Origin: Trichobilharzia szidati
Taxonomy: Eukaryota; Platyhelminthes; Trematoda; Strigeidida; Schistosomatidae
Length of the DNA: 64,000 nt
NCBI GenBank assembly: GCA_944472155.2
Contig: OX235273.1
Coordinates: 86,174,793 to 86,238,792, forward strand
Reading direction: 5' to 3'
Made by a program: the position numbers and the translations under genes. The notes under the pieces were generated by a model. That model was given only the letters and a program-made list of their open reading frames with translations. It ran no database searches and was not told the DNA's origin. How positions within the stretch are numbered: the stretch's first letter is position 1; each line of letters begins with the position of its first letter. Below are positions 34,111 through 43,391 of the stretch, one piece after another.

Positions 34111-34530
34111 CCTCTTCACTAATCGTTCCTTGTAAATAAAATATATTTTGATTTTTCTTTTTAATTTTAGTTAGCTTTTCACTATTATCACACTCATATG
34201 CTCCTTTTGTATATTTTCACACCCTCTTCACACTTGTTAAATTGACACTCAAATACTTTTATTCTGACTCAATAGCAATTTTAACCTTATCAAATTTCTG
34301 TCTTTGTTACGTTGAGTACCACGTAATTTACAGCTTTTAATTTTCACTTCTAAAACCACTTCTGAGTAATTATATTAATTATATCACCCCCTATTACTCA
34401 ATAATAGACCACTATATATTTTTTGTAAGTATAAATACGATTGTACAGCCTCTGAAGATGATTTCGTCGATAAAGAAAATTTCCTTCGCTGAATCTGTCT
34501 TTTATTTTCTTCATGACTCAATGGGTATTT
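34111..34530 (+). repeat. PLE 3' untranslated and terminal region
   Basis: Near-identical to 40891-41310: it shares ATTATATCACCCCCTATTAC, ACGATTGTACAGCCTCTGAAG, GATGATTTCGTCGATAAAG and CCTTCGCTGAATCT. It is the 3' end of the element at 32405-34110. The block from GTACAGCC to GCTGAA is the conserved terminus shared by PLE copies in the window. Confidence 0.7.
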
Positions 34531-34534
34531 TCGG

Positions 34535-35525
34535 TAACAAAACTTCCTTGAGAGACGCACAAGCACAAAACACTCCAAAGACAGCAGAAAGACGATTATT
34601 CATCGACACATCAGTCGAGGTGGTTCTACTCAACATCAATAATATCGAGAACTCAAAATTACCTTAACAGTGCAGTTGGGCAGCCACAGTGACAACGCCA
34701 GCTTCCAAGTACACAAGAAGTAGTGTAGAGGAGAATTAGTTAACTGAAATTCAGCTGTAAGAAGTACCTGAGAATCAAGTGGGATATTCCCGACAAGGTG
34801 GTATCAAAATCTCTATCCACAACAATCACACACCAACGGGTAACCCAATAATCACCTTCGTTTAGAGAAACAAAATCACATCGTAAAACAACACATTATC
34901 AGTGCACACAGAAGCATTCAACTTAAACATTAAACATTGGCGAAGACTAATAATACGCATCAAGTCAACACATGATCTGCAAATGTTCTACACAGTGATA
35001 TACAGTGTCGGAGCAAAACCCACAATCATGATAATGTTAGTTGAAACATCCATGCAAGCATGAATACTGTGATTGGATCGTTGAAGAGGGATTTTCCAAA
35101 CAATTACTCCGTTACATATAACACACAGCTTAACTAGTTCCAGTAATAAGTGACGCAGTCAGCTTGTTGATTAGGAGTACAGTGTGTAATTGGATAAACA
35201 AATGAAACCTGTAATACAGCATGTCAATAGTGCCACACAAACAAGTTAATGACGTGCACTATAAACAATATTTCATTCTCTGTCTGTATTTAAACACCAT
35301 AATTTCGTTTATTCATTTTAGAATTGACAATGCCTATAAATACTATTCAATGACATCAGCAGCTCCATCTTTGTTCATACATATCACACAGACGAATAAG
35401 ATGCTTTGCATATCTGTGATAGTAACAAATAATGCAGTGGCACCAATGATGTATTTCACATGGGATGACACCGTAATATACACATTTAAATCATTCAAGA
35501 AACTGAACTAGAATTTGGACATATC
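34535..35525. other. No recognised gene
   Basis: Two frames (34458-34667 and 35221-35511) lack known domains. No tRNA-like head or long repeat was seen. Confidence 0.35.
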
Positions 35526-35534
35526 TATTCTGAT

Positions 35535-37200
35535 ATAATAATAATAATCACTTTATTCCACAACAATAACAATTTACAGCATGGAATTTTCAGCGTTTCT
35601 TTTACAAATTGCAATGGTTTAGCTCTGTTAATAATTATATAAATGTATAAAATGTTAAAATATTGATAGTTAATAGGAAAAAATAAAAACCCCAACAAAA
35701 TCACACCATTGCTAGGTCGTAGTGAATAATAAATAAATAATATAACAAATAACACATGCAATAATATGCATCATTACACTTTATAGTTTAGTTAATGATT
35801 TAAAAGTTGTAAAAGTTCTTTTCTGATATTTGTCTCTTCACACAATACTCGTGCCAAATATGGTACTGTCGAATTTTTATATTTTGTAGTACGAGCATAA
35901 ATGTTTATGAAATTTCTTCTGGTCTTACCCGAAGAGATACAAGGAAATAATTGTGAATAAAGAGGATGTTCACTATCAGACAAGATAACTTTAGCTAAGT
36001 GTTTACAAGAATTCATATGCCTATTGACAACAGTGTCGGTTAGTTGTGTCAAAGGGATAGCACTGACCCTACTTACAGCCTTCAATGTTCTTCGTAGTAT
36101 TATATGGTCTTTCTTGAGTAGCCCAGGGAAGAATAGTGGAGAACAATAAAGAATGATGGGCAAAACACATGAATTAATAAATTGTATGAGAAGAGATTGG
36201 GTTATACCTGAGTGCCTCAACTTCTTTATGTAATAAGTCAGACGGAAAACTTTCTTAGAAACTCTAAGAATATGAGACGACCAGCAAAGGTTTGAAGAGA
36301 AACTAATGCCAAGATAAGAAACACTTGACTTACTCTCTATCATGTTACCATCAATATTACAACAATCATGAGATTGAATCAATCCCTGCATGTCTTTTTC
36401 ACTTCTCAAGCTGAAATCAACAGTATTACATTTAGTTGGATTTAGTTTAAGACCATTTGAGCCAGACCAATCCTTAACTTCAGCTAAGAAGCCATTCATA
36501 TGGGAACAATCCGATGTGGAAACTACATGGACAGAAACGGTCAGATCATCAGCATACTTAATGAAGTTAACTTTGGGTGAGTTCGGAAGGTCATGCAAAA
36601 AGAAAGAGAAAAGAAATGGAGAAAGTACTGCACCTTGAGGCACACCACTTTCAGTTAGCTGAGAAGTGGAGCACTTTCCTGCCAAAACAGTATGCTGTTT
36701 CCTATCCTTAAAATAAGAAAACAGCCATCTAGTTGCCCAGGACTCTGTTTGTACTGAAATCATCCTTCCTAATAAAAGTGTCCTAGGAACAGAGTCGAAA
36801 GCTGCAGTATAGTCTTTGAAAGCTGTTCGAACGAACTTAGCACCCTTATCAAGGCAGGAAACAATATTGTGGTGTAGTACAACGGCTGCATCTAATGTAC
36901 TTCTTCCACACTTATAAGCAAACTGCTTAGGGTCACTAAAAGCTTTTAAAGAAGGTTTAAGAATATTCAAAAGAAGTTTCTCCATAGTTTTCAAAAAAAG
37001 ATGTTATAGCGACCGGTCTAAACTTTATACCTGCTCCAGAAGATGATTTCTGTACAGGTACAACCTTGATTTCTTTCCAGTCAGCAGGTACCGTTTCCTT
37101 GTTAAATGATGCATTAAAGATTTGAGTAAGAGGATGACACAAGATATCTGAGTAATCTAGCCACCTGTGTTATTCTATCATCCCAAAAGTCATTACAGTT
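35535..37200 (-). pseudogene. Non-LTR retrotransposon (CR1/Jockey-like), RT nearly intact
   Basis: One open frame of 400 residues (36994-35792) carries RT motifs in order: AYKCGRSTLDAA, FKDYTAAFDSVP with the motif A Asp, SGVPQGAVLSPFLFSFF (residues 116-132) and KYADD (YADD, residues 147-150). WSGSNGLKLNPTKC and a long C-terminal thumb/connection region follow. The preceding frame 37142-36957 supplies the N-terminal RT piece (VPADWKEIKVVPVQK, FRPVAITSFF). The two join only if one base is restored in a 7-T run at about 36993-36999, so a single frameshift separates them. No endonuclease lies upstream: the copy is 5'-truncated near 37200. The 3' end at about 35535 is an (ATT)n repeat. It looks young, and of all LINE copies here it has the least decay. 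Confidence 0.85.
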
Positions 37201-37204
37201 GATA

Positions 37205-37555
37205 CCAGTAGATAATTAGGAGCCAAATGATGACTGCTATAAATCAAGACGAAATATTGATGCCACATTTGCAAACGTTGTTTTGAAGGGACTCTACATC
37301 ACGGATTCACGTCATTTAGAGAACCTAAGGGAAAGCGACGCAGTACTGGACAGAGTACAGATGAAGAATACGCAGGTAGAACGGAACAGCTGTCTGGCAG
37401 TACCTGGATTTCAATACTCCTACAACTGATGGATGATGCGTAACAACTATGTAGGAATAGACAGAACGAAATCTATATTAGATTGGTTTATTTTTATAAT
37501 CACACAGTGATACAATATCAACAACTGGACCAGTTTTTAATACTTACATTAATGA
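37205..37555. other. Mixed repeat remnants
   Basis: Segments near 37310-37435 (AACAGCTGTCTGGCAGTACC, TCCTACAACTGATGG) resemble the 3' body of SINE-3 on the plus strand but are rearranged. Nothing coding. Confidence 0.35.
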
Positions 37556-37569
37556 CGCTTATCGTCGGC

Positions 37570-38310
37570 CTGTTCGAAGACTAGTCAATAAGCTCACACG
37601 ATTATCTCAAACAGAATCGAGATTCGCAAATCATCGTATTTTTAACATTCGATGCCTGAAAATAGAACTATTATTATCTTCGTATACGCGTTGCAGTTAA
37701 AAGAAAAAAGGTGAAAGCAGCAGGAGAACACCTCAGTAGACTCTGTTTCAGAGAAGAGAACCACAGAATCATCAGGAAGCCGACTGCCAACAGACTTCAG
37801 ATTGAACAACTGAAGTCCAAACTAAAATGTATCGTAGATAACAAGGATTATGAAATGTGACTCGAGACAGCTAAAAGGTCAAGTTTGACTGCATTCAATA
37901 ACTCCGAAAATACTCAAATCCAAATGCTCAACAAACTAATGGAAGTAAAATATCCTGCTAAAGAAAAAGAACTCACCAACGAAATACGGTCAACCATCGA
38001 TAAAACAAAGTCGGTAATTAACCTCTCAACAAAAGCCTTAAGTTCTGATGAAATGAAAGTACTTGAAAAGGGATTAAACTTCAATGTAGCTGTTAACAGA
38101 TTGAAACCTGAAGACATCATTCCTAGTAGAGAAGTAGCATTCAGTGAAATAGACGAAACTACTGCGGAACAAGTCAGAGCACAATGTGCCTTGACTCTAA
38201 AAAATCGGGAGGAAGCAACTTATCACAAGAAATAGCAGCTCTAAAAGTCTTGAGAAACGACAAAAATAAAGCGATTGCAAAGGTGGAAATACGTAAGGCA
38301 ACAGTACGTC
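37570..38310 (+). pseudogene. Penelope-like element N-terminal region
   Basis: The frame 37885-38235 includes VINLSTKALSSDEMKVLEKGLNF, a motif typical of the N-terminal domain of Penelope-like polyproteins upstream of the RT. ALKVLRNDKNKAI follows in the next frame (38236-38275), corresponding to the stretch that leads into RT motifs. Upstream (37570-37860) a basic coiled region is readable with interruptions. The RT itself is missing, so this is the 5' complement of the 3' fragments elsewhere in the window. Confidence 0.65.
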
Positions 38311-38774
38311 CAGTTGTTACTACTGCACCACTGTGTGATCATCAAAATAAACTTATCTAAAATGGAATTACATTCTACCACAGTGCAGAAGCTCTACACT
38401 TACACTGAAGAACGAAATCTAGTAACCAGGTTGTCCGCTTCCAGTACATATGCGAATCAATACGGTGTCAAAACCAATAATGAAACAAAAAGAAGCAGGA
38501 GAAGTAGATTCGACAAGTACGCACTCTCCACTCTTGTCACTGAGCAGTGGTTATAATCGGATGATAATAATAATAATGTTATGTCCACTTCAATCTGTGA
38601 ATAAATTATCACTATGCTGAGGTATTACAAGTTACAACAGAACATAAACCATTGTGATATCTTTTCACTGGTATAACATACCATCTCACACTTCATTGCA
38701 TATCTAATCATCAATAAAGTAAATCCAATCATGAACAATTTCACAATCACTGTTAACACCCTACTTTACTTATT

Positions 38775-39146
38775 ATTTAATTGGTGGATGGTGACGGGAA
38801 AAATCTAAAATTCAATTAAATCAATATGACCCGTTGCACAAGACGTGGCTCTCGTAGCCCAAGTGGTCTAGTGGATGACGCTTTGTCGTTGGAAACTATG
38901 GGCACTTGGTTCGAACCTCGGTGAGAACATCATCACTCACTGAGAAATGCAGGTACATCCAGATGACGAGCCCCAAATAGGACGAAATGCACATCCTAGA
39001 TTCCACTGCTAGTCGCCATCCACCAATTAAATACTAATTAAATGCCCAGACATCGTCGAAGCATCTGCTCAAAAAGCCGACATGTCAACCTGAGACCGAG
39101 CACTTCGGTCCAATCAATCGACGGGAAAAATCTAAAATTCAATTAA
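38775..39146 (+). mobile_element. Sm-alpha-like SINE (SINE-1), copy 2 with 17-bp target duplication
   Basis: The insert is bounded by ACCCTACTTTACTTATT at 38758-38774 and 39147-39163. Inside, ATTTAATTGGTGGATGG (38775-38791) is the exact inverse of CCATCCACCAATTAAAT (39016-39032). A-box TGGTCTAGTGG and B-box TGGTTCGAACC are present. Past the ribozyme region the insert carries extra sequence ending in a second copy of the leader GACGGGAAAAATCTAAAATT (about 39119-39138; first copy near 38793). The unit is therefore longer than a monomer. Confidence 0.85.
38949..39010 (+). ncRNA. Degenerate hammerhead ribozyme of SINE-1 copy 2
   Basis: The core reads ATGACGA where CTGATGA is needed: the invariant C3 is replaced by A, while the position-7 change is tolerated. 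Helix II has one mismatch (GCCC against GGAC), GAAA is intact, and helix III is weakened (ATGC against AGAT). Loss of C3 should abolish cleavage. It is damaged differently from copy 1, so the two lost function independently. Confidence 0.75.
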
Positions 39147-39169
39147 ACCCTACTTTACTTATTGTTGCT

Positions 39170-39990
39170 ATATCAAGTAATCAAATAATTTTATGTCATA
39201 ATGTATACGATCTTAACTGAATTTTTGCAATGCAGCCAATGAAACACAGACGTAAGAGTACGGACAGAATCTGTATATACAGACACCTCACCAACACGAT
39301 TCTCCTGCCTAAACCAGGGAGTTCACTTTCTGAGCTTCCATTCTCCTCGTCATTAAATTAACCTGTGAATATGTTATCTGGAAGGGAGCTCCGAAAGTGA
39401 ACCACCTGCTTGAGAGAGCACAACCATGTCAACGACATCTCGTTGAGCTTAAAGTCTCCTTCATTATCTCGGAACACTGACTGGCTTTTCTCGATATTTA
39501 GTGCCAGCATTGGTATTACGTTGCGTCAATAGGTGATGCGTAAAGTTGAACTCACATGTATTGCAATCATGTGTTGAATCGAGGAAAACTGTCATCATGA
39601 TGCAGTCTTACCAAATACTCATTGTCTTTCAGTCATCTTATCACGAAATGGCAATTACAATGACCGCGTCTCCTTTTTCCACCAGCCTACTCTCTTTTTG
39701 AATTTTTTACCGGTGGTCGAATATACTTTTCACGAAATAAGACTGACTGTTCACCAGTCACCTCTACGTATTCAAATCACCACGCATGAATCTAGTGACG
39801 GAGAAAATACGGAGGACGCAGAATTCATTTTCGATATTTTGCTAACATTCATACTGACAAACCGCATTTATTATTTCCACCCGACTGTGATGATTCGTGA
39901 AAATTGAATATCTAAATATTTTCATTCATCAAATAGCACTACTGTCAAGTAGTCAATATGCATTTACTGAAAACTAAAGCTTTGCTGTAA
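39170..39990. other. Nothing recognised
   Basis: No coding features or long repeats found. A 69-residue frame at 39698-39907 has no recognisable domain. Confidence 0.4.
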
Positions 39991-39995
39991 ATAAA

Positions 39996-41310
39996 AGACA
40001 GATTCAGCGAAGAAAATTTTCTTTATCGACGAAATCATCTTCAGAGGCTGTACAGTCGTATTTATACTTACAAAAAATATATAGTGGTCTCTTATTGAGT
40101 AATAGGGGGTGACATAATTAATATAATTACTCAGAAGTGGTTTTAGAAGTGAAAATTAAAAGCTGTAAATCACGTGGTACTCAACGGAACGAAGAGAGAA
40201 ATTTGATAAGGTTAAAATTGCTATTGAGTTAGAATAAAGGTATTTGAGTGTCAATTTAACAAGTGTGAAGAGGGTGTGAAAATATAAAAAAGGAGCATAT
40301 GAGAGTGATAATAGTGAATTAATTATTAAAGCAAAAGCAAACTAAAAGTAAGATTAAAAATTACAAAAAAGAAAAAATCGAAATTTTTTATAACTGGGAA
40401 CGATTAGTGAGAAGGTTAAGACCAAGGTAGAATAAGAGACTGGACAAACTTTTTCTGTATACAGAGTTCAGGGTTGTATTGATGAAGTGCCAGCGCCTCC
40501 GTCATACACAAAAGCCAAAACCTGACATCCTTTGTACCATTTGGCTTCACTTTGTGTGTTTATAAATTCACCTGCTCGTGTGGAGCTAGTTATATTGGCC
40601 GCACAAAACGCACGCTTTCCAAACGCATCTCTGAACATTATCTGGCATGGTTAGCAAAGGGACAGTGTAAGACAATTACTAGCTCAATTTTTGAGCATTT
40701 GGTGAACTCAGGCCACGTAGCTCCACTAGAATCGTCTTTCAAGATCATCTACAAAGTGAAGCCAAATGGTACAAAGGGCGTCAGGTTTCGGCTTTTGTGT
40801 ATGGCGGAGGCGCTGGCAATTCATCAATACAACCCTGAACTCTGTATACAGAAAAAGTTTGTCCAGTCTCTTATTCTACCTTGGTCTTAACCTTCTCACT
40901 AATCGTTCCGTGTTATAAAAAACTTTTTGATATTTTCTTTTTTGTAGTTTTTAATCTTACTTTTAGTTTGCTTTTGCTTTAATAATTAATTCACTATTAT
41001 CACTCTCATATGCTCCTTTTGTATATTTTCACACCCTCTTCACACTTGTTAAATTGACACTCAAATACCTTTATTCTAACTCAATAGCAATTTTAACCTT
41101 ATCAAATTTCTATCTTTGTTCCGTTGAGTACCACGTAATTTACAACTTTTAACTTTCACTTCTAAAGCCACTTCTGAGTAATTATATTAATTATGTCACC
41201 CCCTATTACTCAATAATAGACCACTATATATTTTTTGTAAGTATAAATACGACTGTACAGCCTCTGAAGATGATTTCGTCGATAAAGAAAATTTCCTTCG
41301 CTGAATCTCT
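39996..41310. mobile_element. Palindromic Penelope-like element copy
   Basis: Inverted arms of about 560 bp (about 39996-40555 and 40743-41310) surround a spacer of about 190 bp. Each arm runs from the conserved PLE terminus (TTCAGCGAAG...GTACAGNC) through the 3' untranslated region into the C-terminal endonuclease codons. The spacer supplies the N-terminal half of the endonuclease in plus orientation. The right arm therefore continues one GIY-YIG ORF, and the left arm is an antisense copy of its 3' half. Arms are about 95% alike by eye. Confidence 0.8.
40552..40890 (+). CDS. PLE GIY-YIG endonuclease domain, uninterrupted
   Basis: A 112-residue frame without stops encodes the whole module. 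YKFTCSCGASYIGRTKR (Cys pair plus the GIY-YIG strands) comes first, then LSKRISEHYLAWL with the catalytic Arg and SSIFEHLVNSGHVA. FKIIYKVKPNGTKGVRF and LLCMAEALAIHQYNPELC with the late Glu follow, and the module ends QKKFVQSLILPWS. In PLEs this domain nicks the target so the RT can prime. The frame opens within the spacer of the palindrome without a proper ATG, so it is the C-terminus of a lost polyprotein and not a free gene. Expression is not implied. Confidence 0.75.
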   Translation: MCVYKFTCSCGASYIGRTKRTLSKRISEHYLAWLAKGQCKTITSSIFEHLVNSGHVAPLESSFKIIYKVKPNGTKGVRFRLLCMAEALAIHQYNPELCIQKKFVQSLILPWS

Positions 41311-41349
41311 TCTATTTTCTTCATGACTCAATGGGTATTTTCGGTCTTT

Positions 41350-41570
41350 GCTGTAAAATGACGTCAGTGAGAAAGATTATTAAACAAACGGTTAATTTTT
41401 CCGCAAACGGGACTAATCTACAGAAAAGACCGATTTCACCATGAACTACCTAACACCCATTGGTGACAGACACGCTTCTGCGCTTTGATTAATGAATTCA
41501 TATCAAGCTGGGTAGATTGAAGGCGGATATCCACCAGCTGATCTCAAATGAAATGAAGCTGTGTCTGACG
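41350..41570. other. Short unassigned flank
   Basis: Sequence between the palindromic PLE and the LTR-retrotransposon remnant. Nothing recognised. Confidence 0.35.
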
Positions 41571-41574
41571 CTGT

Positions 41575-42345
41575 CACAGACTCCTATCTATTAGTGAGAC
41601 TGCTACCCCTGTGTCTATCAGGCACACTACTTCTCAGCCATTCACTTGGAATTCGGATGCATTGCCCCTCTCATTCGTAGTGCACTTTCCGTTCCCATTC
41701 GTTGAGTTTCAGTGGCTCTATAGCTGCTACCATTGTGCTCAGCAGCTGTCTGGTCACCTTCACCAGCTCACCGATGTCCGTGGGTTGTGCAGCGTTAACC
41801 AGTTGTAGTTGCCGAGAAATGTGTTCTGGGACACTGACGATGAACTGGGAAGCCAATAACTGCGACTCCGACTCTTCATCCAATGAATGAGTGCACGACG
41901 TAGTAGATTCGTCAGCCCCACCACCAACACTAGCGGGTCTTCATCCGGTCCCAGCTTTGTGGCACGGGACTGCTGCATCGCCAGCTGCCTGTCCGTCGAC
42001 TCCGATACCAATCGCTCAACTAACAGCTTCAAGGTCTCCACCCCAACTGACCGCTCTACACTGTCGTACGCCGCCTTTGCTCGACCTCGCGGCAGCATCC
42101 CTAGCACTACCACCTTCGCCATCGGATCATTGACGCCCACCAACTCAGAGACGGCTTCAAAGTCCTGTAAGAAGCTCCTGATGTCTCCTTGCTCGAAAGA
42201 AACCTGCCATGGAATCTCCAATGTCTGGAGGCAGCGACACCAATTGAAACGGTGGGAGACGAACATTTGGTAAAGAAAATTGGTATCTAGCCAAATTATG
42301 AACACTGTCTTCAACGCACAATTTGCACAGATCTTCGTGTTGTGG
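41575..42345 (-). pseudogene. LTR retrotransposon gag-protease remnant (Gypsy-like)
   Basis: The minus strand encodes a Gag capsid-like stretch: IPWQVSFEQGDIRSFLQDFE, VLGMLPRGRAKAAYDSV and LKLLVERLVSES (about 42230-41990). After a frameshift near 41880, DEESESQLLASQFIVSVPE follows in another frame. Farther on, VCLIDTGVAVSLID carries the D-T-G active site of a retropepsin (codons at 41607-41615). The order gag then protease fits Ty3/Gypsy elements such as those described in schistosomes. RT, RNase H, integrase and LTRs are not present in the flanks. Frameshifts and stops make it a dead fragment. Confidence 0.7.
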
Positions 42346-42419
42346 TACTTCTGGCCTTCATATTGTGTTTCTTTCACCTCTCCCATGTATCTCCACAACG
42401 CCGTCCCAATCTAAACTAT

Positions 42420-43385
42420 TGTCTTAAATACACACGAAACCTCAGCCAATGATTCGCATTGTAATATATCTGATAGCTTACTTGTAAGAAACACAAACGT
42501 ATAACACTTATCCAGTCTTAATGCATTCATACTTATTGGTTGAAAATAAAAAGCACACTGAAGTGATTCGCACGACTGGTGACCCTTATTGATATTGAAT
42601 CCTGACAACCTACACACAGTAGGGGAAAAGTTCTGAATCATCCGGAGACGAAATCCCAATTAACTGACTGAATGGTTATGCATTTACTGTTATCATGCAA
42701 CTTTTGATTTAAACTATTTACTCTTCGTGTCTTCTGTCATGCTTTAATTAGTCTCTAATGTTTACTTTATGAGACTGGCATTTTACAATTGACCTGTGCG
42801 AAAGCCTACTGTTAGTATATAGCACACAGCAAGTCTTTACCAAACATTGTACAAAGTTGCAGTTGTACACCTTTTGAATGAACTGTTTGTTTCCTCAACA
42901 AACTTTAGTTTACTTTTAAGTTAACGGAATTCGTATAAACATTGCAACTGCAAAGTTGCTTTTTGTCGTTGAAAAAACCAGTGGAAGTTCATGTTAAAAG
43001 CCATATGTGATATAAGAAACAATATGAGCTGCCTGACAATGACTAAGCACATCCTTCAGCTTACTATTACCTACAAACAAACGTGATATAAGAGCTATAA
43101 GGTAAAGCTTCAATTATGGATAGTTTATAGTATCTAATGAACAATGGGAAAGAAGATTACAGTAATGATACCTCAGAAATGATTTGGTGCTGGGTTACCC
43201 AGGAATACATGGGTAGGACAGCACTATAATCAGTTGAAAAGAAAAACGAATAACAAGTACAAAGTCCTGAGTCCACTATTATTATTACCAAACAGCACAT
43301 AAAATGATAAACAAATTTTACAGCTGACAAGACATACAACAAAATGCATGATTATTCTCGTATCACAATGTTCATTAAATGGAAA
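42420..43385. other. Intergenic, downstream of HARS
   Basis: AT-rich sequence after the HARS stop (43392), reading on the minus strand. It should hold the HARS 3' UTR and polyadenylation site, but no clean AATAAA was assigned close to the stop. No repeats recognised. Confidence 0.4.
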
Positions 43386-43391
43386 GAAATT

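Noticed and set aside
34430..34520. Hammerhead ribozyme in the PLE terminus (CTGAAGATGATTTCGTCGAT)
   Set aside because: CUGAAGA is present but no convincing helix II precedes a GAAA, and related copies do not conserve the core.
41887..42273. A 128-residue Ser/Thr-rich frame on the plus strand
   Set aside because: It is the shadow of the gag capsid region on the opposite strand.
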